Origin: Rs1 sp029027825
GTDB taxonomy: Bacteria > Pseudomonadota > Gammaproteobacteria > Pseudomonadales > Balneatricaceae
Direction: 5' to 3'
Length of the DNA stretch: 64,000 nucleotides
Assembly (NCBI GenBank): GCA_029027825.1
Contig: CP093399.1
Coordinates: 2,418,001-2,482,000, forward strand
Shown here: positions 36,449-45,858 of the stretch, piece after piece
Layout of the letters: each line of letters begins with the position of its first letter
Numbering within the stretch: the first letter of the stretch is position 1
Notes under the pieces: model-generated
Told to the model about the DNA's origin: nothing
What the model saw: only the letters and a program-made list of their open reading frames with translations
The model's database searches: none
Program-made: the position numbers and the translations under genes

Positions 36449-36775
36449 CTAAAACGGCATCTTAAAACCAGGCGGAAGTCCCATTCCACCTGTTGCTTTA
36501 CCCATTTGCTCTTTCGAGTGACTATCTATTTTTCGCACCGCGTCATTAACCGCAGCCGCAATCAAGTCTTCTAGTATTTCTTTATCTTCTGCCATCAAAC
36601 TCGGATCAATATTTACTTTTTTGACATCGTGCCGACCATTCATGGTGATAGCCACTAAACCAGCACCTGATTCACCGACAACTTCAGCTTTTGCTAATTC
36701 TTCTTGAGCCTTTTTCATTTGCTCTTGCATTTGCTGGGCCTGTTTCATCAGACCTTCCATTCCGCCTTTCATCAT
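36449..36775 (-). CDS. ybaB: nucleoid-associated protein YbaB/EbfC
   Basis: A small dimeric DNA-binding protein of 108 residues. Met/Gln-rich N-terminal helix (GGMEGLMKQAQQMQEQMKKA), central MNGRHDVKKVNIDP (about 45-58) and Gly/Pro end (GMGLPPGFKMPF) are diagnostic. It sits between dnaX (45 bp upstream) and recR (1 nt downstream), the widespread arrangement. Confidence 0.95.
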   Translation of the reverse strand: MMKGGMEGLMKQAQQMQEQMKKAQEELAKAEVVGESGAGLVAITMNGRHDVKKVNIDPSLMAEDKEILEDLIAAAVNDAVRKIDSHSKEQMGKATGGMGLPPGFKMPF

Positions 36776-36820
36776 GATTCTGTCTTGCTCCGTTTTACTT
36801 TATTCAAATATTTTTAAGGA

Positions 36821-39094
36821 CTAATCAACTGGCATAATTGAGGAGCGGTCGATCTCTGCAGAAAATACCGCCACCAGCTGTTGCACCATCTCATCAGTCT
36901 GGAAGCTAGATATAGCCTGCCTTAGTCGAGTTGCTCGTAATTTTTCAAAGCATTGCCAAGGAGTTTCTCGGGTACTGCGCTCGCTGTCGTAAGCAATGCT
37001 TAACTCGCAGCCAAAATATTGACTTAGCATGCTCTGGATACGACTTTTTTGGGTCTGGTCTAAGACATTTTTTTGCACTTGAGAAACGTTAAACTCAATG
37101 CTCGAACCCTGAATAGATTCCAGCGATAAATTTTCTGCGATATGCGCCGTCATTCCGGTAAAGCCGATCACGCCCACGAGTGCAGGCCAAGCATCTAAGT
37201 TTAACTGATTATACTCAGTTACTGGCGCATCCAGCATATGGGTGATATTAATCTGATTGGTAGAGGCCTCGATTGTCGGCTCCACTGCTTTCAGCTCTGC
37301 TCGCGCAGCGCTCGGCACTCTCGTACTCACTGCAGCTGCGGATTTAGACACAGTTTTTAGCGGCTGACTCACTTGGCTATCATCTTCTTCCCATGGCGGT
37401 ATATCCGCTAGCAGCTTTAGCTCACTGCTAGCCATCTGCTCAACGACAGCTGATGGCTGTGCCACTATAGGCTCGCAACTAACATCAGGCGCAGTATTTT
37501 TAGCATTTTCAGAGAGCTCATCTTGAGCAATAGCCGCTGGCGCTTGTTCTGACCCTGAATTTACGACACTACTTCCGGCGATAGCTACTTGTACTTGGCT
37601 GCTTTCTATTCCCTGCACACTTGCCGATGGATGTTCAACGTAATTGGAATCTAGAGCATCGACAACCGGCGCCGCTGTGGACTCAATCACTGGCGGCGCA
37701 GCGGACTCACTGTTGACAAACGGCTGTTCAAGCGTGTCATTAGCTGACGAATTAACTGCCAGTTCAATACTGTCTGTCGAGCTCGCTAGGCTTTTTTTTT
37801 CAGCAATCACTGTAGGATTAGCTAGCTCTGGCACTGCGACCTGCTCAACTTGTTGCTCAGCTTCTCCCGAATTAACCGAAGAATTAACAGCAGAACTGTC
37901 AACAGAAGCAGCTTGAATACTGGTTTCTGCAGGCGCCGCTATTTTTGGAGCAGCAGTCGGGCCATTTTCAGCTGCCGCCAACGGGGCAATTGTCGCGGTG
38001 TGCGAACTCTGCGCCGGCCGAAAAGCCAACATTCGCAACAACGTCATTTCCAACCCCTCACGCGCATCGGGCACGAAAGGTAAATCTTTACGCCCCATCA
38101 GCGCGATTTGATAAAACAGTTGCACGTCTTCGGCACTTAACTGCCCCGCCAACTCTAAAATTTGCTGTTGATCACCCATGCTATTATCCAGCGCAGACGG
38201 CACCGTTTGAGCAATCGCTATACGGTGCAACAAACTGACAATATCACCCAGCACTGTATGATAATCAGGGGAAAATTGCGCCAAGTCCTGAACGTGTTTT
38301 AACAGCGCTGCACCATCATTATTGACTAGCGCAGATAATAGATGATGAACTAAGCGCAGATCTATGCTGCCCAACATCACCCTAACATCAGCTTCGTTTA
38401 CGCTACCCGCACCAAAGGCAATAGACTGGTCGGTTAAACTGAGCGCATCGCGCATCGAGCCATCTGCCGATCTCGCTAACAGCCACAGTGCCGGCTCTTC
38501 AAAGGGTATTTGCTCAGCGCTTAGCACAGTATTTAAATGCTCGACGATACGCTGGGGAATCATATTTTTTAAATTAAACTGCAGGCAGCGAGAGAGCACG
38601 GTCACCGGTAATTTTTGTGGATCGGTAGTCGCTAATAAAAATTTAACGTGCGGTGGCGGCTCTTCCAAGGTTTTTAACAGCGCGTTAAAAGAGCTCTTGG
38701 ATAACATGTGCACTTCATCGATCAGATAGACCTTAAATCGACCCCTTGAAGGTGCGTATTGGACATTTTCCAGCAGTTCACGAGTATCTTCAACTTTAGT
38801 TCGCGATGCGGCATCTACTTCAATTAAATCAACAAATCGCCCCTCGGCAATCTCTGTACAAGCACTACACTGACCGCAAGGTGTAGACGATATCCCCTGC
38901 TCACAATTCAGCGCCTTGGCAAATAGTCGAGCGATAGACGTCTTACCGACACCTCTAGTACCGGTAAACAAATAAGCGTGATGCAGGCGGTTGTCATCTA
39001 AAGCATTAACCAGCGCTTTTAAAACGTGCCCCTGCCCGACCATTTCGGTAAATTGTTTTGGTCGCCACTTTCTAGCAAGAACTTGATAGCTCAT
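36821..39094 (-). CDS. dnaX: DNA polymerase III subunits tau and gamma
   Basis: The 757-residue tau form is the clamp-loader ATPase and organiser of the replisome. Walker A is GTRGVGKTSIARLFAK (about 45-60), the zinc module CEQGISSTPCGQCSAC follows (about 64-79), then DEVHMLS and the arginine-finger region LLATTDPQKLPVTVLSRC. Residues about 370-600 are a low-complexity Ala/Ser/Val linker, and 620-757 form the tau C-terminal domain V that binds the polymerase. A nine-A run near codon 432 could yield a gamma product (separate entry). Confidence 0.96.
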   Translation of the reverse strand: MSYQVLARKWRPKQFTEMVGQGHVLKALVNALDDNRLHHAYLFTGTRGVGKTSIARLFAKALNCEQGISSTPCGQCSACTEIAEGRFVDLIEVDAASRTKVEDTRELLENVQYAPSRGRFKVYLIDEVHMLSKSSFNALLKTLEEPPPHVKFLLATTDPQKLPVTVLSRCLQFNLKNMIPQRIVEHLNTVLSAEQIPFEEPALWLLARSADGSMRDALSLTDQSIAFGAGSVNEADVRVMLGSIDLRLVHHLLSALVNNDGAALLKHVQDLAQFSPDYHTVLGDIVSLLHRIAIAQTVPSALDNSMGDQQQILELAGQLSAEDVQLFYQIALMGRKDLPFVPDAREGLEMTLLRMLAFRPAQSSHTATIAPLAAAENGPTAAPKIAAPAETSIQAASVDSSAVNSSVNSGEAEQQVEQVAVPELANPTVIAEKKSLASSTDSIELAVNSSANDTLEQPFVNSESAAPPVIESTAAPVVDALDSNYVEHPSASVQGIESSQVQVAIAGSSVVNSGSEQAPAAIAQDELSENAKNTAPDVSCEPIVAQPSAVVEQMASSELKLLADIPPWEEDDSQVSQPLKTVSKSAAAVSTRVPSAARAELKAVEPTIEASTNQINITHMLDAPVTEYNQLNLDAWPALVGVIGFTGMTAHIAENLSLESIQGSSIEFNVSQVQKNVLDQTQKSRIQSMLSQYFGCELSIAYDSERSTRETPWQCFEKLRATRLRQAISSFQTDEMVQQLVAVFSAEIDRSSIMPVD
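37792..37800 (-). promoter_or_regulatory. candidate dnaX frameshift/slippage site (A9)
   Basis: On the minus strand GCTGAAAAAAAAAGCC contains nine consecutive A covering codons Glu432-Lys433-Lys434. A -1 shift ends after KPSELDRQY and stops; a +1 shift stops at once (TAG). Either gives a protein of about 434-443 residues, nearly the size of E. coli gamma (431). E. coli uses A AAA AAG ribosomal slippage and Thermus uses transcriptional slippage on nine A. Confidence 0.65.
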
Positions 39095-39277
39095 AAGTTT
39101 AATTCACCTGATTTATTTCATCATAACGAGGCTATGAAATAGAGCGACAACCCTTTTCAACAAGCAGCGCCTGATAGAGAGTTTTTGCCATTGATTTATG
39201 ACCGCTATGCTAACGTTTTACCGCCAAATTGTCCAAGACAAACCCAATTAATAGACTGAGATTTGGACTTACTAATA
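39095..39277. other. dnaX upstream region
   Basis: A 183-bp gap up to the MITE. The dnaX promoter must lie here or inside the element. I could not pick a convincing -10/-35 pair and saw no 4.5S RNA gene. Confidence 0.3.
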
Positions 39278-39437
39278 CCTGAATCCGTGACTTAAAAGTG
39301 AATACAGAGTGTAAAATATTGGTTTTACAGTGGAATTGAAAAATTTTAGCTGCACCTGTAGGTACAGCTGGTATTTTTCTAACCGCTGTAGAATCAAGAG
39401 CTTGCGCTATGTGGTGCAGTGAAGCCACTGATTCAGG
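39278..39437 (-). mobile_element. MITE copy C (160 bp), with 5-bp target duplication
   Basis: Short version of the element in the opposite orientation to copies A, B and D. Ends are CCTGAATCCGTGACTT and CCACTGATTCAGG. It is flanked on both sides by TAATA (39273-39277 and 39438-39442), an exact 5-bp target-site duplication, so it is a genuine transposition product. Confidence 0.88.
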
Positions 39438-39582
39438 TAATATACTGCTCAGTGGCGACAGCAGCTAGCGGAACAACCTTCACCGACCCTAGCCGACATT
39501 GCCAAGCCCCGCTTCTGGAGCAGTGATGCGATGCTTTGCAGCTAGCCGCATGCGTAACGACGCTCCTGACAAACACGAGCGC

Positions 39583-39616
39583 AACTTTCTAACTTTCTAA
39601 CTTTCTAACTTCTAAC
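39583..39616. repeat. 8-bp tandem repeat AACTTTCT
   Basis: Three exact AACTTTCT units followed by a shortened one, just downstream of the DUF1653 gene stop on its own strand. Confidence 0.75.
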
Positions 39617-39621
39617 CTGCA

Positions 39622-39858
39622 TTAATCACTGATAAACAAAAAACGCGGTACTGTTTGCCCTGCAGAATTCACGGCGTTATCAAAAAATAACGAAATGGGT
39701 CTGACCCATAAAAAGCCCTCCCCATAACAGGGCTGATATAACACCATCCACTCCTCTGTCTCTGAATGCTTTACCAGATCAAGCACTTTATAATCATTGC
39801 CTTTGTAGTGCCTGTATAAACCTTTTTTAAATTGACTAAAATCATCTTTAGAATTCAT
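39622..39858 (-). CDS. DUF1653 family protein
   Basis: A 78-residue protein with the family core GLYRHYKGNDYKVLDL (about 13-28), HSETEEWMVLYQP (about 31-43), LWVRPISLFFD and the closing PRFLFI. Proteins of this family are small, single-domain beta folds of unknown role. The gene is complete and alone on its strand. Confidence 0.85.
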   Translation of the reverse strand: MNSKDDFSQFKKGLYRHYKGNDYKVLDLVKHSETEEWMVLYQPCYGEGFLWVRPISLFFDNAVNSAGQTVPRFLFISD

Positions 39859-39946
39859 TATTTACCCGCCTGAATTTAGCAAAGTTATTTTATGAGAGCT
39901 CTTTATAGGAGCTCTTTATAGGTACAAGTACACTTGCCATACAGCC

Positions 39947-40450
39947 TCAAAGCTTACAGCGAATAAATTCCATCAACTGCTGCTGGATGATCAACATATC
40001 ATCTTCAACTTGCTCACCCCAGTAGGCAGACATATGAATAGGTGTCGACTCCAATCCTATGACATCTTTGGGTAACTGACCTAACAAGCCATTTAGCTGC
40101 GTGAGCAGATCCGCACTCAAGGTTCTCTCACCTACTACCCATCCCCAACCAGAAGCGAGACCTTCACAGGCATTGGTTTCGCATTTTATAATCCGCCAAG
40201 ACTTCCAATCATTCAGCTCTTGCTGGGCTATTTTACCCCGCAACAAACGGTAGGCGATGGTCGGTATTTTTCTCGGCTCTACCTGGCCTTTCTCCCTCGG
40301 GTAGGTCAATCTAAGCAACTGTACTTGAAAGCCCAAGCGCTTCGCCTCCATTCGCAACGCGGCCAAAAACCTATCCCTTTTAGTCGGTTTTACCCACATC
40401 ACCGACCCGATTAATGACAATAAAACAAAAGCAATGATAAGATAATTCAT
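39947..40450 (-). CDS. conserved membrane-anchored protein, function unknown
   Basis: A 167-residue protein with one N-terminal membrane helix (3-20; MNYLIIAFVLLSLIGSVMWV) and a soluble body. Text resembling proteins of unknown function from marine gammaproteobacteria includes KPTKRDRFLAALRMEAKRLG and a SGWGWVVGE segment. No catalytic motif is visible. A short direct repeat (GAGCTCTTTATAG twice, about 39896-39921) lies downstream. Confidence 0.65.
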   Translation of the reverse strand: MNYLIIAFVLLSLIGSVMWVKPTKRDRFLAALRMEAKRLGFQVQLLRLTYPREKGQVEPRKIPTIAYRLLRGKIAQQELNDWKSWRIIKCETNACEGLASGWGWVVGERTLSADLLTQLNGLLGQLPKDVIGLESTPIHMSAYWGEQVEDDMLIIQQQLMEFIRCKL

Positions 40451-40596
40451 ACAGTTAATCTATATTCCAAAAAATTGTTTTCGAACAATATTAATAATAA
40501 TATTTCGCTTAAAAAGCAAAGTAACCAGCGGTTTATTAGATTATATTTACCACTGTGGTAAAATTTAATCACATTCACAAATAGTAGGTAATTTTT

Positions 40597-41034
40597 ATGA
40601 TAGTTTATCCTAGAATACTATTGGCAGTTGACCTTTCTGATGAATCCGACCAACTAATCAGTAAAGTGTGTAACGTAGCAACCAACAACAATGCTGAACT
40701 CACCGTCATTCATGTCATTGAACCGTTGAGCTTTGCTTATGGTGGGGATGTTCCAATGGATCTTTCTGCCACCCAAGACCAGCTATCAGAACACGCTAAA
40801 AATAACTTATCTGAATTTTGTAACAAACTGAACTATCCAGTCACTGAGCAACTCGTGATCACCGGCCATACTGAATCGGAAATCCACCGGATTGCCGAGG
40901 AAAAATCTTGTGATTTAATTGTGGTTGGTAGCCATGGCAGACATGGACTGGCTCTTTTACTGGGCTCTACCGCCAATGGAGTGCTGCACGGCGCCCCTTG
41001 TGATGTACTGGCAGTTCGAGTTTTTTCCGAGTAG
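40597..41034 (+). CDS. universal stress protein UspA family
   Basis: A 145-residue single-domain Usp. It starts ILLAVDLSDESDQLI (Asp of the ATP site at about residue 11) and has the nucleotide-binding GSHGRHGLALLLGSTANGVL (about 115-134), matching the G-2x-G-9x-G(S/T) pattern of ATP-binding UspFG types. It is an isolated gene with TAGTAGG-type purines ahead of the ATG. Such proteins help survival in stasis or oxidative stress. Confidence 0.92.
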   Translation: MIVYPRILLAVDLSDESDQLISKVCNVATNNNAELTVIHVIEPLSFAYGGDVPMDLSATQDQLSEHAKNNLSEFCNKLNYPVTEQLVITGHTESEIHRIAEEKSCDLIVVGSHGRHGLALLLGSTANGVLHGAPCDVLAVRVFSE

Positions 41035-41171
41035 CTTGGCACCTATTAAAAGACAGCACTTGTAAAAACAGCATTGAGGCAACTAACGGCCTCAAGCTAG
41101 ACCTTTGAGCGCTACCTACGCCCAGTATAGAGCGTTAAGTACAGCGACAAAGGTCACACTGCTTCAATAAA

Positions 41172-43064
41172 TTACTCTTCCAGCACAACCCATCTCTCCA
41201 TCAGTCCCTCGACCAACTGCTCTGCAGTGGCTAAGTCCTCTAGAGCTTTACTGACGACACTGTGCTCACCTTGATAAAAATCGGCAGCTAGTGTCTGAGC
41301 TTGTAATTTTTCAACCTGCGCTTCCGCCTGTTCAAGCTTTTTCGGCAGCTCTTTCAACTCTATTTGCAATTTATAAGATAGCTTTTTCTTCACCGGCTCA
41401 ACAGCCGCCGCTTTAACCTTGGCGGTGTTTATCGAAGCGTCAACTGGTGCATTTTTGGCAGAGGTTTTCACTTTGCTCGGTGCCGGTCTCTGGCGCAGCC
41501 AATCTTTATAGCCTCCCACATACGGAGAAATACGACCATCACCCTCAAACACTAATGAGCTGGTGACCACGTTATCTAAGAATGCTCGATCGTGGCTAAC
41601 TAATAAGATAGTACCTTTAAACTCTAAAAGTATTTCTTCCAACAGCTCTAAAGTTTCTACGTCTAAATCGTTGGTCGGCTCATCCAGCACTAGTACGTTA
41701 GCTGGCAGGCTAAACAACTTAGCCAATAAGACCCGGTTACACTCGCCTCCAGACAACGCTTTGACCGGTGTTCTGGCACGCTCTGGAGCGAACAAGAAGT
41801 CGTTTAGATAGCTGATTACATGGCGGTTCCTGCCATTAATTTCTATCATCTCACGACCACCAGCAATGTTATCCACCACTGACTTTTCAGGCTCCAACTG
41901 CCCTCTCAATTGATCGAAGTACGCCACTTCCACTTTTGTCCCCATAGCGACTTCACCACTATCTGGCTGCAGCTCGCCGAGGATTAACTTAAGCAAGGTA
42001 CTTTTACCTGATCCATTTGGCCCAATCAAACCAATGCGATCACCTCTTTGCACCATCAGATTTAAATTATCTACCACCTTTTTACCGGCATAGCTGATGC
42101 AGACATTTTCCAGTGAGGCGACTAATTTCCCAGACTTAGACGCTTCTTCAAAGCTAAAGTTAGCTTTACCTTGCCTATCGAGTCGACTGGTGCGCTCAGA
42201 GCGCAATTTTTCTAAAGCTCTCACCCGACCTTCGTTACGGGTTCTACGCGCTTTAATCCCCTGTCTTATCCAAACTTCTTCTTCAGCAAGGCGCTTATCG
42301 AACAGCGCATTGTGCCGCGCCTCATGCTCAAGTAATATTTCTTTTTGCTCTACATAGCTATCATAATTGCCATTAAAGGAAGTCAAGGTTCCTCTATCTA
42401 ACTCGACGATGCGCGTCGATAGTGAATTCACCATCGCTCTATCGTGAGAGACGAACAACAGCCCACCTTTAAAATCAAGCAGCTGCTTTTCCAGCCATTC
42501 AATAGTACTAATATCTAAGTGGTTAGTCGGCTCATCCAGCAGCAGTAAATCGGGTTCAGTAACCAGCGCCGCTCCCAGTGCCGCTCTTCTGCGCCAACCA
42601 CCAGACAGTGAACTCATTAAAACATCACCGTCTAACTTTAAACGCGTTAACACTCGCTCTACCCTCTGCTCTAACATCCAGCCGTCTACCGCTTCAAGCT
42701 CGTGCTGTAGATGTTCTAGCTTTCGCATACTAGCGTCATCAGAATTATTGGCTAGCAAATCATAGGCAGCTCTTAAGCGCACCGCATCTCCTAAACCACT
42801 GGCCACTACATCCCATACCTTGCGATCGTCAGCGGCGGGGAGTATTTGGCTTAAGACTGAAATTTTACAGCTCGGATCAACCCACAGCTCACCACCATCT
42901 AACAGTACCTCTTTGGTCACCACCTTCATCAAGGTGGACTTACCCGCCCCATTTAGGCCAACCAAACCGACACGTTCGCCAGGGTCTATTAAAAAATCTA
43001 CTTTTTCTAATAAAGGCCTAGAACCAAAGGCGACACTGGCTTTTTCTAATCTAATTAGGGGCAT
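41172..43064 (-). CDS. uup: ABC-F ATPase Uup
   Basis: A 630-residue soluble protein with two ABC cassettes: Walker A GLNGAGKSTLMKV (about 36-48) and GPNGSGKSTLLKL (about 349-361), signatures SLSGGWRRRAALG and ALSGGECNRVLLAK, and both Walker B LLLDEPTNHLD and LVLDEPTNDLD. A linker with paired arginines lies between, and a C-terminal coiled coil (about 550-630) marks Uup. Uup binds DNA and ribosomes and limits transposon precise excision in E. coli. No membrane segment. Confidence 0.93.
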   Translation of the reverse strand: MPLIRLEKASVAFGSRPLLEKVDFLIDPGERVGLVGLNGAGKSTLMKVVTKEVLLDGGELWVDPSCKISVLSQILPAADDRKVWDVVASGLGDAVRLRAAYDLLANNSDDASMRKLEHLQHELEAVDGWMLEQRVERVLTRLKLDGDVLMSSLSGGWRRRAALGAALVTEPDLLLLDEPTNHLDISTIEWLEKQLLDFKGGLLFVSHDRAMVNSLSTRIVELDRGTLTSFNGNYDSYVEQKEILLEHEARHNALFDKRLAEEEVWIRQGIKARRTRNEGRVRALEKLRSERTSRLDRQGKANFSFEEASKSGKLVASLENVCISYAGKKVVDNLNLMVQRGDRIGLIGPNGSGKSTLLKLILGELQPDSGEVAMGTKVEVAYFDQLRGQLEPEKSVVDNIAGGREMIEINGRNRHVISYLNDFLFAPERARTPVKALSGGECNRVLLAKLFSLPANVLVLDEPTNDLDVETLELLEEILLEFKGTILLVSHDRAFLDNVVTSSLVFEGDGRISPYVGGYKDWLRQRPAPSKVKTSAKNAPVDASINTAKVKAAAVEPVKKKLSYKLQIELKELPKKLEQAEAQVEKLQAQTLAADFYQGEHSVVSKALEDLATAEQLVEGLMERWVVLEE

Positions 43065-44210
43065 GAAACGTCTCGATATGAGTTGATATTAATAATCCTA
43101 AAATCAGCAGCTGGACAGTAATAATCGGCGCAAATTCTAAGTGCGTAAAAAATCTTAAGAGAACATCAGCCGCCGTGGGAGAGCTGGCATACACATTTAA
43201 AGTGCATCCATCGCCAACCGCGATTAGCAGCCACTGATAATTTTTTGATTCCTTACACACCGCTAAATTGCAGGCCTTTACAACCCCAATTTAGGATAAT
43301 AGAGAACTAAGATAATGGTCTATAAAAACAGATTGCGCATTCTACCTCAGCAGACTCTTTATTGCAGTGAAATTCACCCCAGCCAGCTAATAATCCATAC
43401 CCCGATGCTCGGCCTGCGAAAACTGATGCCAAATCCATCCCGCTAAATGATAATCGAAGGGTATTTTATAAAATCTGATTGAAGTTTTTCGGCGATTGAC
43501 TAGAACCCTAAAGAGGCTTTTTAGATAAGGCTGGTTTTGTTTGTTTTCTGCTCGGAGTGAAAAACTTAGAATTCATTACTTAACTTTTACAGGTTATTTT
43601 GGTTTATTTAATAATAACAATTACCGTCCATAGCACCGCCAAATACCGTACATCCTGTACATAAAAACCCCACTACTATTGTCGAAAAATTCCTCCGCAA
43701 TAAAAGTGGATTGGTGGCTACGTAGTGAAAAGAAGAAACAGGATTGACATTTTTTACTACAATTACGTCTATATAGTAAAAACTACTGGAGGAGTCGAGT
43801 TTAGCTGTCTTTAAAAGTGAGTGTCCGAAATTGGTTCTTGAGAGACAAAGGATTGGATCGCATCTTGGCGCTTTGCTTTAGTTGCCAAGTCGATCAACAA
43901 CAGCTCTATTTTTGACATCATTAACGCTCCTTGGAGCGCAGCATCGACTGGGCTCCATTGCAAACAAACACTTCTCGCTTAATGTTAGATATTTTAGCGG
44001 ATGACTCCAGTGAGTCTATTTAAACATCGTCACTTCCAGCATGACATTATTATTTGAGCTGTACGCTGGTATAGTAAATACAGGATTAGCTATTAGGAAA
44101 TGCTCAGTGAGAGAGGATACTGATCATACGACGACAATACACAGGCATTGCTGTATCAATGAATAAATTTTGCTCATTGATACAGCAGACTTCAATGAGC
44201 TATGGGTAAA
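43065..44210. other. long intergenic region, no supported gene
   Basis: About 1.15 kb. Near 43744 a TTGACA lies 18 bp before TCTATA (43768-43773), overlapping a TTTTTACTA / TAGTAAAAA inverted pair (43751-43780 region), followed by GGAGGAG (43788-43794) but no proper reading frame. This looks like a promoter and ribosome site left without its gene. A 14-bp inverted repeat at 44149-44187 is listed separately. Confidence 0.4.
44149..44187. repeat. perfect 14-bp inverted repeat after FAH gene
   Basis: TGCTGTATCAATGA (44149-44162) and TCATTGATACAGCA (44174-44187) are exact reverse complements around 11 bases. It lies 24 bp beyond the FAH stop on the minus strand. There is no T-run, so it may stabilise the 3' end or be a protein site. 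Confidence 0.6.
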
Positions 44211-45056
44211 TTATTCACTATCAACTACTTGCTGAGTTTGAACGCCTAAGCCATCAATTGAAAGCTGCATGTTATCACCTGACTTTAGGTACACAGGTGG
44301 CTTTTGACCCATACCGACCCCTGGAGGGGTTCCAGTTGATATGATATCACCTGGCTGCAAGCTCATAAATTGTGAGAGATAAGCAACGATATGCGCAACA
44401 CCGTAAACCATAGTACTAGTGTTACCATCTTGATAGCGCTTCCCATTTACTTCCAGTTGCATGGCCAGTGCTTGTGGATCAGGTATCTCATCCCTTGTCA
44501 CTAACCAAGGGCCAATTGGCCCAAAAGTGTCACAGGATTTACCTTTTACCCACTGGCCTGCACGTTGAATCTGAAAGTCACGCTCTGATAAATCATTAAT
44601 AACACAGTAACCTGCAACATAATCAAGGGCATCTTCTATATTGATGTATTTTGCTTCTTTACCAATGACAACCCCGAGCTCTACTTCCCAGTCTGTCGCT
44701 GTTGATGTACGTGGGATTTCGACAATATCATTAGGGCCTATAATTGCTGAAGTGGCTTTGAAGAAGACAACGGGTTCAGCAGGCACTTCCATACCGGCTT
44801 CAGCGGCGTGGTCTGAATAGTTTAAGCCGATGCAGATGAACTTACCGACTTGTCCAACGCATGGACCGATGCGCACTGAACGATCAATAATAGGGAGTTG
44901 CTTTATATCGATTTGACGCAGTGCTTGAATGGCTGCATCTGATAAATTAGCTCCGTTTAAATCGCTTATGTGTGCTGATAAATCGCGAATATTACCCGTG
45001 TCATCCAATAAACCTGGTCGTTCATTACCTTTGTCGCCGTGGCGTAATAATTTCAT
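44211..45056 (-). CDS. fumarylacetoacetate hydrolase family, probable 2,4-diketo-3-deoxy sugar acid hydrolase
   Basis: A 281-residue FAH-fold enzyme. The start MKLLRHGDKGNERPGLLDD is typical of the subgroup that includes 2,4-diketo-3-deoxy-L-fuconate hydrolases. Metal and substrate residues appear in GLNYSDHAAE (about 70-79), the Glu pair in DWEVELGVVIG (about 114-124) and STGTPPGVGMG (about 247-257). It would cleave a 2,4-diketo acid to pyruvate plus a hydroxyacid. The start at 45056 is preferred over an upstream in-frame codon because the extra 36 residues do not resemble the family. Next in line after the SDR gene. Confidence 0.85.
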   Translation of the reverse strand: MKLLRHGDKGNERPGLLDDTGNIRDLSAHISDLNGANLSDAAIQALRQIDIKQLPIIDRSVRIGPCVGQVGKFICIGLNYSDHAAEAGMEVPAEPVVFFKATSAIIGPNDIVEIPRTSTATDWEVELGVVIGKEAKYINIEDALDYVAGYCVINDLSERDFQIQRAGQWVKGKSCDTFGPIGPWLVTRDEIPDPQALAMQLEVNGKRYQDGNTSTMVYGVAHIVAYLSQFMSLQPGDIISTGTPPGVGMGQKPPVYLKSGDNMQLSIDGLGVQTQQVVDSE

Positions 45057-45102
45057 ATGTGATCCTAAAAAGAAAAATAGATAAAAACTAAATTCAGTTA
45101 AC

Positions 45103-45858
45103 TTACAGTGCCCAACCACCATCAATGATATGAGCTTGACCAGAGGTATAAGCACTTTCATCACTAGCTAAGTGAGTGACGAGTGCTGATACTTCCTCAG
45201 CAGTGCCTAAGCGTCCCATTGGCTGTCTCGCAATGAAAGCCGTCATAGCTGCTCCGTAATCGCCGGTATCTTTCAGACGTTGATGCAGAGAAGGGCTATC
45301 GACAGTACCCGGGCAAATAGCGTTGCAGCGGATTCCTTGGGTTATATACTCAGCAGCAACAGATTTAGTTAAACCGATAACAGCGGCTTTACTGACACCA
45401 TAAGCAAACCGATTTTGTACGCCTTTGACACTGGAGGCAACTGAAGCCATATTGATAATAGAGCCACCACCTTGCTTTAGCATTTGCGGCAAGAAAGCGC
45501 GGATGCTGTGGTACATTGATTTCACATTGAGCTCTAGAGCAAACTCTAAATCTTGCTCCGAGCATTGCATGATACCTCCAGTGTGCACGATACCTGCACA
45601 GTTAAAAAGTACATCAATACGCCCTGTTTTTTGTGCAAAATCGGCAATAGCTTGGGAGTCTGTCACATCCAAGAGAGCGGTTTGCAATTGACCGTTGGCA
45701 ATGGTATCTGCTGCTTTCTTTAAGATCATTAAACTTTTCTCATTGATATCTGTCGCTATAACCGTTGCACCTTCAGCGGTGAATTGTAAAGCGCTTGCAC
45801 GACCAATACCTTGCCCTGCTGCGGTGATGACACAAATCTTTCCAGCTAATCTTGACAT
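45103..45858 (-). CDS. SDR-family dehydrogenase (2-keto-3-deoxy acid type)
   Basis: A 251-residue NAD(P)-dependent short-chain dehydrogenase. The cofactor loop is ITAAGQGIGRASALQF, Asp in ATDIN (NAD preference), the NCAG strand, the catalytic Ser in MASVASSVKG, and YGVSKAAV with the Tyr-Lys pair. Text such as RFAYGVSKAAVIGLTKSVAA fits 2-keto-3-deoxy-L-fuconate dehydrogenases. The ATG at 45858 has GAGGA 8 nt upstream; nine residues further upstream is less likely. With the FAH gene 46 bp downstream it forms a two-step module: oxidation, then hydrolysis. Confidence 0.87.
   Translation of the reverse strand: MSRLAGKICVITAAGQGIGRASALQFTAEGATVIATDINEKSLMILKKAADTIANGQLQTALLDVTDSQAIADFAQKTGRIDVLFNCAGIVHTGGIMQCSEQDLEFALELNVKSMYHSIRAFLPQMLKQGGGSIINMASVASSVKGVQNRFAYGVSKAAVIGLTKSVAAEYITQGIRCNAICPGTVDSPSLHQRLKDTGDYGAAMTAFIARQPMGRLGTAEEVSALVTHLASDESAYTSGQAHIIDGGWAL

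Noticed and set aside
39210..39428. 72-codon minus-strand reading frame
   Set aside because: It is contained largely in MITE copy C.
39690..39706. ATGGGTCTGACCCAT palindrome as an operator
   Set aside because: It lies inside the DUF1653 coding region at a conserved WVRP segment and is probably chance.
43051..43260. 69-codon minus-strand reading frame upstream of uup
   Set aside because: Overlaps the uup start and the text has no protein-like pattern.
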